In this document: in pieces, positions 38,101 through 52,500 of the stretch | How the letters are laid out: every line of letters begins with the position of its first letter | Position numbering within the stretch: position 1 is the first letter of the stretch | NCBI RefSeq assembly: GCF_910592395.1 | Contig: NC_088317.1 | Location: forward strand, 2,420,001-2,480,000 | Reading direction: 5' to 3' | Length of the DNA: 60,000 bases | Origin: Lineus longissimus | Taxonomy: Eukaryota; Nemertea; Pilidiophora; Heteronemertea; Lineidae | Made by a program: the position numbers and the translations under genes | Notes under the pieces: model-generated | Database searches by the model: none | Told to the model about the DNA's origin: nothing | Seen by the model: only the letters and a program-made list of their open reading frames with translations

Positions 38101-41100
38101 AAATGATAAAGCTACTGACTCAAATTTTTCAAATCGGAGTGAATTCTGATCACGTGCGACTGGCAGTTTTTAGGGAAACAAAACACAGAAACTCTATATT
38201 TCTCATTAAGATGAAGCATACGTACTTCTTCCTCAGTCGCCATTGTGACGCTCTCTAGGTATTTATCCGCGACCTCCAACAGAGCATCTCCCGGCCACTC
38301 ACAGAACCAATCGATCGTCGTACAGTTGACGAATGCCGGGTACATACGAATACGGTTCCTGAACGTCTCACCGACCGGACTCATGCAGAGTACGACATGG
38401 AGGTTCGCGCGGACGCGATCGATTAGATAGGCGAACATGTTCTGCGGGGTGTCATCGATGCCGTCTGCCTTTGCGGCGTCTGCCAAAGCTGTTCGTACCT
38501 GAATGGCAAAGAGAGGGTTAAAAGATGACACTGTGACCCTTTCTAGATCACAACCAACTTCGACTCGTGCAAATTTCTTCTGATGCTGCAAAAGCTCTTA
38601 CAAACACACATCATTGATATTTGTCTCATCACAATGGACTCACCTCTTCAAATTCATCAGCTTTGTAAAGGTTTGGCACCTCTCCGCTACTCAGGACATT
38701 GTTGAGGTCTTCAAGGAAGGATTCTTCAACGACTTGCGTATCGTTGAAAAGGAAGACAGTGGGTTTGTTTTCCACACCGGCTTGGAAATAGAGGCGCTTC
38801 AAATCTAGAAAGAAAGGAATGAATCAAAAGATGCACCCTCGGAAACTTTATTTCGATCAAATTACTATAGATGGCAACACTTTTGAATATCATTACCGGT
38901 AGCCCGTTCAGGTAAAACTAAGCACGGTTAAGCATTGCTATCCACGACTGTGTACGCGGTGGCTCAGGCCAAAATGGCTTCTGCAGGGAGAGGGTCAATA
39001 ACTCACCGTCTCTGAATTCCTGTTTCCTGTAATGCTTTGTGACTTCAATCTGGAACGTCTTATATTCGCACATATGTGCGCCCAGACGGCCCAAACTCTG
39101 TCGCCCACTGCCTCCGATTCCAATCAGTAGCATGTTCCCACGGGGTTGACGGATCACACGCACGATCTTTGACACTGGAAGATATAAAATTGGCAAATTT
39201 TAAACAATTTTGAAGGGTAACGACCTCCCAACCCCTCCAGGTAAAAGTGATTTTTAGAAATTTTCAAAAAAAATTTCAACTTGCCAATAGAATATTTTCA
39301 TCAAACTTCGAAAAAACTGAGATTGAGATCTTACAATGATGAATTTTATCATTCGGCTTGCTATTTTTGCTACACTCACCATGCTCAATAGCATCCCTAA
39401 ACAAAACAAGATCCATGGCAACCACTCCAGGGGTTTCATTATAATCAGTCAACATCTCCATCATGTGTTTCTTCAAAGCGTTGATGTCCGTGATGTCTTC
39501 ATAGATGCTGTCTGTGCTCATGTAATCACCTGTGGAGAAAGAAGAGAAACGTCAGGCTCAACCTGCAAAGTCATTCATCAGGTAGAGTGCGGAGCAGGAG
39601 ACCAGATTCAGCTCAAGCACTTCAGACCTGCTCCCTGATGAAGAAACGAGGGGAATACTTGCAAAAGGATATCACCCTGTCCGCACAGCTCTGGGGCTCT
39701 GGGGCTTTAGACCTCTTCCCAAATGAGAACAGAGAGGAGTACTGGCCAAAGGACACAACTCTGACCACAAAGCCCTGGGGCTCTGTAGTGGAACTCTCTA
39801 GGACAGCCGAATTTGTTACCGAAAAATGGAATGACTGTCTCGGAAACATACTCACCAAAGATCGGAGGCTGCTTATTCGGACAAATATTGTGATACGTCT
39901 GGTCAAAGAGTACACCAAGCTTATCCGCCATTATAGTTATGAACGCCTCGTTATCACTGGCGTCGACCAGACGATCGGAGAAAACACGGAAACACTCGTG
40001 GATCCAGAGTCTGGTTATGGCCGCCTTGGTGTCATGGTAGTCTTTATGTGCACGGAGCATGCCTTGGAATACCTGAAAGCAAGTGTTTCGATGAAATCAT
40101 TTCTAAGATTGAATCAACTTGTAATCGTTTTATGTTTTATACATCAGTAAATCTTATCGCCTTGTCAATGTTCCTTCCGAGTGCTGTTCACTTCGCGTGA
40201 CAGACTTGATTCAAGGACATCACTTATGCGACAACTTGTACAAGTTCTCACCTACCTTTGAAATATCCCTCAAGTTGAAGAGGTAGTGAATCTTCGCTGG
40301 AGTCGGAAGGAACTTCGTCACGATCGCGTTGTACATCTCGATGGTCGCCTGAGTAACGACGTCACCAATCGGTTTGACTTCTTCCTCGAAGTCTTGGAGT
40401 TTCTGGTTGATCATCGTGCCGAAGATACGCTTGATCTGTGACTCCTGGTAAAGTGAGGAAAACAGTTTCACAGGACGAAATTGAAAACATGAGTTTGGAT
40501 AATTTGAATAGAAAACATCTTGGTTATTAGGCTAAGGCTATTAGAGGTCTCACTCATATCATACCTGAGGGAAGGTCATGTTGATGAGGTTGAATCGACT
40601 CTGCAGACGACGAGAGATGACCATACGACCACCACCAGGGGGACCCATAGCAGTCAACAAGAACATGTCCTGGAAATAGAAGTTACGACAAAATAAGATT
40701 ATTTCAGAAAGACTTTATTGACTTCTGAAATATTGAGTTGGTGATTTGTAAAGTAATGTAGGAGCTGATTATTAGTCTTATTAGCTGCACCATTCTGCCA
40801 CACCAGAACCTCCTCATAAAGTGCTGACCTAAACAAGTCCCAAGTTATGGGTTTAACGAAAAGGAAGGAAGGGGCAGAAAACCACAAACATTCTATTTTA
40901 CTCGTACCTTGACATATTTCATGACCTGTTTCATCCTGTCGTACCAGAACCCATAATCTAACCACATCTTCATCAGCTCCAATGGCGGCTGGGAGCCGAA
41001 CGTGTCCTTGGCGGGCATGTTGAAATCGTCCATGAACGTCAGCAGTTTCTTGCCACCAATTGGCACGTAGACACCCTTGGTCCTCTTCTCAACTCGACTC

Positions 41101-44100
41101 TCGATGATGTCTTGGACATTGTTTGATGATGTCTGAAATACAGAAAGTGGTACATTTTTTATTTTGGTGAATTAGGCTAGCCTTTTTTTAATTTTATACC
41201 TTGGTGATCAGATCCGCTGACGTTGTATTTTCGAATATTGAAAAAAAAAAAAAAAAAAATTCTTTCCATTTTTTGGATCCACCAACGTCCAAATGACTGA
41301 AAATTTAAAAAAAAAAAAAAAAAATTTAAATCAAGAAATCATTCTCACAATTTTCTTATACTAACCTGTGCAGACATGTTGATAGTCAAGACACTGTACG
41401 TCTTGGAATCAAGTTTTCCAAGGACATTTTGGGCAATTGATGTCTTCCCTGTTCCGACTGGGCCAACCATGAGGACGGGGTTGAGATTGGTGAGTAGGTT
41501 GGAGACAATGTAGTTGTATCGGACGGTGTCCACTGTTGGTACGACTAACTTATAGAATGGAGTACTGGAAGGAAAGAACATAGATAATGGAAGATGGGCT
41601 GTGGCAATTTCAGCAGTTAAAGACACCTCGGACTGGCAAGGAGTGGTGTCATTTCAATAGAGTGTCCCGACTACCAAGGTCACCCCTAGCTTCCCTTCCC
41701 AGTGAATCCAGGTCTCGTTCTTGGAATCCACAAAGTACTTAGAAATACCAGAAACAGATAACTTTCTACTTACTTTGCACTGAACTTCCAACCACCCCTC
41801 AGCTTCTCTTCCCAGTGGACCCAGGTCTTATTCTTTGGGTCCACAAAATACTCATAAATGGTGTCCTTGTTGGGGAACGTTCCCTCCATCTCTCGGATGT
41901 AGTTATCGATCTTCTTTCTGCCGTCTTCATCGACGGAGCAGCAGATTGACCAGATCATACAGAATTGGAAGAGGAGCTCAATCATACGGACGTAGTTATC
42001 GGGGTCATTGGGGTCAACCTGTGGAGAATGCGAGAACAGAGAGGTAATGAGCATCGTGCCGTCCAGACAAGCACTAATTCCAAGAAGTTGTGGGAGTTTG
42101 AGTTGGGACGTCAAAGAGCAGGTTGCACTCAACCCATCAGAACCAGATTTAAACAATGCGATACTTCTTTCAACGTAGTGTCAATCGACCTTCGAGTGGA
42201 GCATCAATGCTACTTACCCCATTTTCGACAGTAGCCAGGGAGTCGAATAGTTTACAGAGTGAAATGACGCCATTCAGCTCAGAAATGGGGACGAGTTCTT
42301 GACAGTTGAGTCTGACAAAGTCCATGATCTTCACGAGGTACTTGTCAAAGAGGCGACGCAGTTCCTCAACCATCGTCTGAAAAGAGGGTGGGAAACAATC
42401 AATGGAATGGTAAATGATGGAGAACATTTGATAAACCTAAATGGATTTAGTCATAAAGAAAGAATAGAATGCGGAGATATCGACTGTCTTATCTATAAAG
42501 CAGGAATATTTATAAGAATTTAGAGGTACATCTAGTCTAAAATGTTGAAAGATGCATTTGAGATGTTTAATGACACTATGTGTAAAGAAGGTCATATTGA
42601 AAGGAATGGCAAATTTTTTTGATTTTCAGCTGAGGGTCACAATATGTTGAGTTAAAATATACAAACACAACACGCTGTTAATGTTAAGGCTTGCAATGGT
42701 CAGAGATGCAGTGGTTGTGTGCAATATATTTTCAGATTAGTCAAAGATAGAGTCTGGAGAAACTGCATGGAAGTCCATCAATGTGTAGCAAAATGAGCAA
42801 ATAGCCTGAATGAAGACAAGTTCATTTGTGATGTTAAAGTTCTCAATTTGTTTGTTAGTGCATCAATTCAGCAGGGATCAGTTGTTAGAAAGCATGTTAG
42901 CTCAAAACACCATGCTGACATGTTATTATGTGTACATAGATGTACATAACATCATACACATCAACCTGATGTTGACATTTTGTTTTGACGTGTTGTTGCA
43001 TACATGTACATTGATGTACAGTAAACAACAATACAACATGTCGACATGTTGTTTAACATACATGTACATTGATGTACAGTAAACAACAATACAACATGTC
43101 GACGTGTTGTTGCATACATGTACATTGATGTACAGTAAACAACAACACAACATGTCAACGTGTTGTTTAACATACATGTACATTGATGTACAGTAAACAA
43201 CAATACAACATGTCGACGAGTTGTTTAACATACATGTACATTGATGCACAGTAAACAACAACACAACATGTCAACGTGTTGTTTAACGTACATGTACATT
43301 GATGTACAGTAAACAACAATACAACATGTCGACGTGTTGTTTAACATACATGTACATTGATGTACAGTAAACAACAATACAACATGTCGACGTGTTGTTT
43401 AACATACATGTACATTGATGTACAGTAAACAACAATACAACATGTCGACGAGTTGTTTAACATACATGTACATTGATGTACAGTAAACAACAATACAACA
43501 TGTCGACGTGTTGTTTAACATACATGTACATTGATGTACAGTAAACAACAATACAACATGTCGACGTGTTGTTTAACATACATGTACATTGATGTACAGT
43601 AAACAACAATACAACATGTCGACGAGTTGTTTAACATACATGTACATTGATGTACAGTAAACAACATGGCAACATGATCATGTACATGCTTTCTAACAAC
43701 TGGCCATGGGTGCAGGGTGCTCCACGCCAGTGGCAATTCAGGCCATGCAATTTGGTATTCAGTTAGGTGAGTTCCAATCCACTCCAGGCAACCCAGAGCT
43801 TTATCAAGCTGAGAAATGAGTTTCTTTAACAGACTCAAACTGCTTTGGACTGCAGAGTTATATTTCAATATCATAGCTCAGACACTTGCTTAGTGTTAAA
43901 ATTTCTGTGTGAAATCAAGAATCAACATGAAATAATCAACAAGAAAGAATAACGTAACTTGAAACAAAATTTGGCAACCAGATTAAACTTAAAGGAAGAC
44001 TAGACGCCGGAGCCAGGTGGGCCAGTTTAAGTTGCACCAAGGGGCCAATAGGTGACGCTAATTTCTCACAGTACATCACTATTTCACTTGCATATGGAAT

Positions 44101-47100
44101 ACATTTATTTCTATAAGTCTAACCAGGCCCAGCTTATGGACCAACGAGCTCCTGCCTTTAGTCACCTTCAAGATGAAATATTGATTACATTGCTTTGCTT
44201 TATTAACACACACAGAAAACTTGCTGTTATAATCCCACAAGGGATGTTGCAAATCACAAATTCTGATCCACTAACTTACCTTTTGATATTGCTTGCTGGA
44301 CTATAAACATGACACATTTATTAAGTCACCAGTTGCACCCAAAAGAACACGGCAATTTTAGTCTAATCCCCCTCAATGTACTTCATCATTACTACCTTTA
44401 CCCTCCCACATTAAATTTTAGGTGGCATTAGGACTCCAGCAAATGATATGATAGGGCAAATTTGGCTACAAGATTTAAGTTAGATGCAAATTTGCAGTCT
44501 ATTTGATTACCAATTAATCTCAACTTAACAATTATACATAACCATCCTTGAACAATTTACTAATAAAAAAAAATGCATACCTTATTTGCTTTTCTCTCTA
44601 ACCAGCTGTCGACATACGGCTGCCAACCCAAGCCGTTGTAATCATTGTAGACCATACCGCAACGGGAGACGGTGGCCGGGGATGCGACGGCAAGATCTTC
44701 CACCTCGAACAGTAGCGACACCTGGTCGGGCATGGCGATACGCTCCCCGTTGATGAGCGTCAACACTTTATTGTCGTCCATGACAGAGTTCATGCTCTCG
44801 ATCCAGAGGGTGTCGACCGGGCCGTCAAACAGCAACCATTTCTCATCAGGCTTCTCATCTGAAAAGAAATTGTTACATGAGCCAAGCTGAGACAAGCATC
44901 AACCAGTTAACAGTTGGTTCATTTGAGGTCACACTGATCCCGGATCTACCAGAAACTACGGCCCTAAGAAGGTTTTGAAACTTACCAGCACAAGTTGTTC
45001 TCATCACACTCGAAAGCACACCGTCCGTCCATTCGTTGGTGTTAAGATCAAATTCACCGTACAGCTCACCCAGGGAGAGGGCTTTGGGATTCAATGGGTA
45101 CTCCTGTAAAATAGATACGGACTTACAACTAACTTTATCTCAAGGAACAGATGGTGACAGCTGATAATCAAGTGTGGAATAAAGAATGTTGTCCCCGGTT
45201 CATTACAATTGGACATTGGTCAAAAAGTCCCATTTCAGTGTTTAGTTTGAGAGGTTTTAGAATTGAAATTGATACTTCATTGTCGGTATAGGTTGATATA
45301 AATCAAGCACTGCAAATCTTCGCACTCACCTTAACATTCTGATAGGTCTGGTCACCACCTTTGCACAGCCTCGCCATGGCTGCCTGTAGAATCTTCCACG
45401 TGACAGTCTTACCCGACTGTGTCTTTCCAACGATCATGACGGAATGACGCGACGTCTTCGTCTCGTACAGCTGTATGACTTTGGTGACGCTGTGAGACGT
45501 ACACTGTAGGTTGACCGCCTTCAGTTCGGCTTCGATGGCAGTTTTGAGCTGTCGGTGAAAAGGCAGAGATTCAGGATATGATTTTGTATTTGTTTCAATG
45601 AAGATCACGCCAACTAGCACTCTCAATACTAGTAAAGTGCTAACAAGTCATGGTTGATTGCAGAATCCCTGACAAATGCTTCAAGGAGGGGTTTGGTTGG
45701 GGTGAACCATTGAACCTTAGATGAAACCTTGGAAATTTGTCTGGGATTCTGCAAATGAGCTAAAAATCTGACAACCACTATTGGTACTTTATCACAATGA
45801 AGAGAAGCTAGCACTCACCCTTTTAAAGGGTAGTTGATGGGACTACACCAGAGTTCATCATCAATTAACAGTTGAGGTCAAGAACTTAGATGAAGAAGCT
45901 TCGGGAGGACAATGCTATGACAAGAGTCAAATCCATTCCTCTTGGATTACGAGTTGGACAGAGCAGTGAAAATGCCACTGCACGTCAAATCTGTAAAGAT
46001 GGTTGTAATTCAAGTTGCCCCTACCTTGCTATAGTCCATAACGGGCGATTCCACACCAGGGAACAGATCAGACATGATGCCGTTAAACAACGGCAGATCA
46101 ACGGCGGTCAACTTGGCCACGTTCATGTCCTTCATGGACAATAGGAGGAGCTCTTCATCGGGCATGTTTGGATTGGCACGCTTCTTTCTGCCAGCATACC
46201 TCAGGACGGACACCAGGGCACGGAGACCGAAATCGTAGTGATCTTGATGCGAGAGTTGTTGGACGGCTAGAGAGTAGAGAGTGTAGACCTTCTTGGCAAG
46301 AATCTGAAATAGAATTTGAACAAACATAAGCAAGAAATACATCGTCTACATGGGACTAGAGTTCAAGACAAATCTATTGAAAAGGAGGGTCAAGTAGCTT
46401 TACATGCTCTAGTCTCATAAGGTCAGCCTTGAGTAGAAGTTTTTTTTAAACCAACTGAAAAAATCAACACATACCTTAGTGTTACTGAAACCTTCAGCAA
46501 ACAAGATGATCTCAGCAATCAGGTTAGAGTCTGGCGTTACCATGGAGATGGGTCGGAACATGGACTTCAAGTTATCAGGTAACTCCGTCCTGCCGGCGTA
46601 ACCAGGGTTCATGGTGATGAAGATACCGCATGACCAGACGAGATTGATCTCACGTCCCTCAAAGACGAATCGCGTAGACGCAGCGGCTAGGGCTGACAGG
46701 ATTGACAGGATCTGCTGGGCGACGACGGAGAGTACCTCAATGTTGATACGGTTGAACTCGTCAAAGCAACCCCAGGCACCAGTCTAGAAAAGAGAGCGAA
46801 ATTTGATGTTACGTCACGCGTAGAAATCCCTGGTTGAAAGCTATTCATAATTCGTTGAAGGGTACAGATACATTAATCATTGTTGAACCAGACCTCTGTC
46901 GATGCTGTACACCTTTCCAGAAATGGGGCGCTGAGTGTCCGAAATAGTGATGTCATAAGGGGAAACTAGGCCTTATGGTGGAGGGACAAAGGAGATAGTC
47001 ATGGTTGACCAACACACTTGAATGCCTTTGATGACGGACAAGGGGGAAAAAGTTAGTTCCAATGCAAGCCACCAATTTCGGGAAGCATGTATACTGGCCT

Positions 47101-49427
47101 CCAATTCTGCTTTGTTCGAGAACAAAAGCATTTAATCAAAGACCTTAGAACATATGCCGTACCTGTGCCAAACCAGAGAACATCCTACCCATCGACTTGT
47201 AATCAAGACCCTCGGAGCAGTTCACAACGATGACGTAGTTGCCAAGCGACTTGCCCAGATCTTTGACAGTCTCAGTCTTGCCGGTACCGGCAGGACCTTT
47301 GGGGCTTCCTCCTCGGTGGAGATGGAGGGCGGTGGTCAGGGTCATGTAGCACCTGTCGGTCAGCGGGGTGATGACGAGACGACCAGAGTTGCCGAGATAT
47401 TCGTAGCCGTACTGGAACTGTGTGTTGGTCTGGCGTACGACACAGTCATCTATTTCCTGAAGAACAGAAGATTCGAATGTTGATTGAACTAGTATGTTAC
47501 TAAATACAACATCTAAAAGCAATACTTCTCTGATACTATAGCATCTATAATGTTACGAGCTGGGTTGTTTTGTTCCCTAGCCTTGTTCCACACACTAATG
47601 CCAGGAGCATTGTGAGAAGGCAGTTTGAACCTTTCTTAAATCCTTGGTGGCTAACCAACAGACGGCATCAGAACAAGCTATCAACGAGCCTCGACCCCCT
47701 CACCTTTCACTCACAAGGTATACGCCATTACCATTAGGCCATCAGGATCAATAATAAAACTCAGTAGCAAACAGATGATTATTTCGAAGGGATGATTATC
47801 AAACTTACCCTATCCCAGTAGAACCGGAGCTGACTGAGCCACTCAAACGCCGTCACGTCGTTACATCCCGACTTGATCAGCTTCTCAATGATGTCACGTG
47901 CGTGCACCTCAATAGTTACGATAGCCACAACCTTCAACCGCTGAATCTTGGAAAGATTTCCACGAATCGCCTCAGAGAACTTATTCAGCATTGCCACCTG
48001 TTTTTTCTTCATGCTTTTTAAGGCGCGTTTGTCGCCGCGTTCTTTTGTTGTTGCCAAGGCTTTTGTGACGTCTGCTGTCCATTGGATTTGACTGGATGTG
48101 ATACACAACTGACCTGTGAAGAAAAGAGATCGATCATTTGAAAAACAAGAGGCCCAAGGGCCTGGCGCTCAGCTGAGTTAATATCATTAATATCTTCCCG
48201 GTGTTTAGTTCATTATGCATGAAAATGGCATGCTCCATGGTATTTGATATCCTTTTGCGTTCACTACGGTACCAATGTTTTTGGTTGACATAATTATGCC
48301 ACTGTTCATTCCTCAATCCTGACCATAATTCGGGTGAAATCATCGTATGAAAATATTTACCGAAACATGAAGTTTATGCTATGAATGAAATGGCCAGGGC
48401 CATTGTGCTCACCTCATGCTGTAGGAAAGATGGATAAAGAGCATGGTATTGTGTCATGTAGTGTTAAGTTTGATGTAGGTCCAAGCAATTACAATTTCCC
48501 CAAAATGGCCAATTTACAGTACATTCGACCTCTGTGACCTTGAAAAGTAGGTCAAATCAAAGAAGACCCGGGTGACACATTGAATGGTTGTTAGAATTAG
48601 ATGTACCTATGATATAAAATTGGTGCCAATCGGGCAAGTCATTAATAATAGGAATAATGGCATTTTGAAGAATTTAGGATTTGGCCCCCTCCCTGGAGGC
48701 CAATCGGCAAATCAGATCGCACCAAACTTCGGTACCTGAGATCACCTGACCAAGGGGTACATGTGTACTTAATTTGTGATCAATAGTCATTGCAGTTAAG
48801 AAACGTGCCATAGTTACGGCCTGACGGCGAATTTACGCCATTTGACCTCTGTGACCTTGACAAGAAGGTCAAATTAAAAACCTGTGTGACATATACTGTA
48901 TGGTGGTTAGATGTACCCATGATATCAAATTGGTGGCAATCGGGCAAGAAGTTAAGGAATAATCACATTTTTAAGGTTTTTGGATTTTGCCCCCTGGTGG
49001 TCAAGTGGTGAATCATATTGGACCAAACTTCGGTCCCTGAGATCACCTGACTAAGGGGTAAATGTGTACCAAATTTGGTATCAATAGTCATTGCAGTTTA
49101 GAAACGTGCCATCGTTACATCCTAACGGCCAATTTACATCATTTGACCTCTGTGACCTTGAAAAGGAGGTCAAATCAAAAACCCGGAGGATATATGATGC
49201 ACCTTTGCTAGAAGTACCTACCATATTTTTTTCAAAATTTCCCGACTACTATTGAGGGAGATATTGCATATTTTCACTTTTAACGTTTGGCCCCCTGGTG
49301 GCCAAACCATGAAACGAATCGGACTGAAACTTGGTCTCCAAGGTGTCATTACATAAGGGTACATGTGTACCAAGTTTCAACTCAATAGCTCTAACAGTTA
49401 CGAAACGTGCCCTGCTAACGGACGACG

Positions 49428-49510
<83 letters not shown>

Positions 49511-52500
49511 ACGACGGACGCCACGGTATGGGATAAGCTCACCTCTGCTAAGAGGTGAGCTAATGAGGATACTCATTGTCATAGCCTCGTTTACAAGTAC
49601 GAAGTATTTTCCCGCGAATATTAAAAACTGCTTGGCTCCTTGCCAGTTAAATAACATGTGACTATACACAAAATAGAAAACTTTGATGGAAATTGTAAAT
49701 CATTTTTTTATCTATCAGGGGAAACAAGCTGATGATGATCAAATAAATCATTCATGAGAAATCGTTTTGTTGCTGAAGCTTGCATGACAAAGTTAATGCT
49801 AAACCTTTTCTTGTGCTCTACTGCGCCACCGTAGTTTTCTATTTAGACCAGCGATGACGTCATTTCTGGTGATTCCCTACGTTGTCCAATGAGCGCTTTT
49901 TAAAATGTGCCATTTGGTATTGTACAGTATGCAATGTATTTTTTCAGCGCTGCCAGTTGCCGAACAGAATGCCGTAGTTCCCTCAATTTCCAATCAATTT
50001 TTATGGGAGTGACATTATTGTATTGCTGAGAATGTCTCCTTTTTACTCATGAAAGAATCTTAGAACTAAAATTTAATAGGCGAACAGAATCATGCCGATT
50101 CACTGCACATACTGTGGGAATTCTCCACTTCAAAATACATCGGCGATGTCATCGCGAACAGAGCATGCACTTCCGATATCGTTTTCACAGAAATGTGGCC
50201 AAATTTTCAAGAACTAATTTCTGAAAGTAGTCCCTGAAGACCTTATGACTACCACTGAAACAAACTGGTGATAATATCGCCTCCCAGACTACTTTTTATG
50301 CAGAAAATTGGGTACTTGAGTGTCATTGAGCTCCAAGATTATTGCACATGACGTAAACAACATGCCGCCATTTTGTCTCCGCTTCGGTATTTCGTACGCC
50401 GCTTATAATGCACCTTCTCAATTAAAACCAACATAATAAGGCCTTACATCGTTGATTGAATAGGAACACCACACAAAACACAATAAAGTGGGGGTACAAT
50501 CGATTACGAAGCTGAAGTGAACAGTAATTTATTCCTGGAGTTACTGCTTTTGTTGTGTTGCTGCCATGTTTTGAGAACTGGCAAATAGGAGACTTCATTG
50601 ATGGCTGACGTCATCGGGCGGGAATTTGAATCGGCAGAAATAATTAAAAGGCAGGTAGCGCCCTCTCCTGTTAAAATTTTGAACTTTTTCTCAATAAAAT
50701 AGATTTTAAAGAATTTTATCTTAATATTAGAGCATATTTCGACTCATTCTGCTGCTCCTAGGCCGATATAGGCCAGTTTCCTTCATGCACTCTCGCTCGC
50801 AGGAAGTAGGTCGAATGGCGACAAATTTTGTTTTGAAAGTAGAGTTTGACCAGAAGTATCCAGAAATGCAAAATTGAAGTCTCTAGGTCTTACGGTTACA
50901 AAATGTGCACCATGGGTTTAACGGACGGATGGATGGATGGATGGATGGACAGACGGACGCCACTGAACAACTTATTTGACAAGCTCGGCTGACTTAGTCA
51001 GCTGAGCTAAAAACCTCACTGATAATTCTACCATTTGAAAACTCGTACCACTTTGCACAAGAGTTCAAGTCACACCTGGTATGGGGTGACAAGGAGGAAA
51101 TGATGAAGACAGCCCAATTTGTGGCCATCACTGGGTCTGAAAACGTCACAAAATAGCCATCATAGAGACAACAAAGGAAGGAGAAGAACTGACCTGCCCA
51201 TTCCTTCATCCACTTGTCTCGCTTGTTGAGATTCTTCTTCAGAGCAACGCGGACGTTTTTCAAGCTTTCCTTCAAGTTCCACCTCATGGCCCTCTCGATG
51301 TCACACAGCCAGGCCTCGACTGGACCATCCAGCATCACTGGGTGGCTGTACTCAACATATTCACCATCTGCGGAGAACATGCCAGCCGCTTCGTATTTCT
51401 GGGCAATTCCGGTCTGAACGGAGAGAAAAAGAAACAAATGAAGATCTGACTCAAATGAAAGCAGGTCAGAAGTCGTCCTTTTTAGTGAGCGTTTTTACAA
51501 AGATCTAAGAAAAACAAAACACCAACCTTGCTCATCTTGAGCGTCTTGATGTTATCGAAACATTTTTTAAGATGAGGTTGGACCGCTTCTGGATTCTTCG
51601 ACTGGCCGAGAATCTCGAGCAAGTCATCATTGGACAGGAAGTAGAAACGCGGGAAGATCTGTCGCTTAGTCTCGAGGTACATGTCGAGCGATTTCTGGAT
51701 CTCTTCCAGCTTCAAGTTCATGTCGTTAAGAGTCTCGAGCATTCCTGGAAGAAACGAAGTCGAAATATCACAATGAGCGACAGACCAGGATATCATACCC
51801 TCGGAAGACTGAATGTCAAAGTGCCGCAATATCAACAGAGCAGTGTCCCACCGAAATGCCACATGGCTTTGGCTTATGATGATGTTGATGATGGGTTTCC
51901 TTCTGGGTCCACTAGCTTTGCTCTTGGTATCACATCCTCCCCCTTCAACCCCTCTAGTCTTCATCACAACATACCTTTGAAATGTGTGCCTCTCAGAGCA
52001 TTCCTATCCTTGTTAATCCTGGTCATGATCACCTTCCAGTTGGCATTCACCTCGTCAAACTCCGCCGATTCTCGAGGAAGCTGCTTCCGGATGTCTTCAC
52101 CGAGGAAGATATTCTCCAAGTACATCCACTGTCTCTGTACAGTCAGCACCATCTCGATCACCTCAAGGATATGAGAGAGCGTCCTCTCCCACCGATCCAC
52201 GTCCTGTTCGAAGGCCTTGACGAACCGCGATGCCTTCATCGTAGACAATTGGACCTGGCCGTCTTCAAGAACCTGGAAGACCTCATCTGTTCCCCTGTAA
52301 TCAAGAAGTAAATAGTTTGGGTAAAAGGTACTGTAGTTTTACTGAGGGGAATGTCAACTGAAGCTTTTTCGACCAACGTAACACCCCCTATCACACATTT
52401 CCCCCCGGCAGCTCCAGTGCCTCCTTACCTGAGTTTGAAATGTCCCTTGTCCTTGTACGTGATAATGTCTAGCTCAATGACCTCCCAGGTTTGGTCGATC

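Noticed and set aside
39587-40150. 187-codon plus-strand open frame taken as one gene
   Set aside because: Its first part is LINE-derived and the rest is the antisense of DNAH2 exon 39856-40072.
41250-41330. Poly(A) runs as evidence of a retrocopy
   Set aside because: Two A-runs lie in an intron without any adjoining gene-derived sequence or target duplication.
43001-43670. Evenly spaced repeats considered as a CRISPR array
   Set aside because: The whole 58-bp unit repeats with no unique spacers, in a eukaryotic intron. The same holds for 21.8-22.3 kb.
49414-49520. Poly-arginine and poly-serine open frames
   Set aside because: They are translations of a GAC/CGA triplet run at the end of a repeat element.
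51572-52174. 200-codon plus-strand open frame
   Set aside because: It is the antisense of DNAH2 exons 51527-51744 and 51975-52294 and has no domain of its own.
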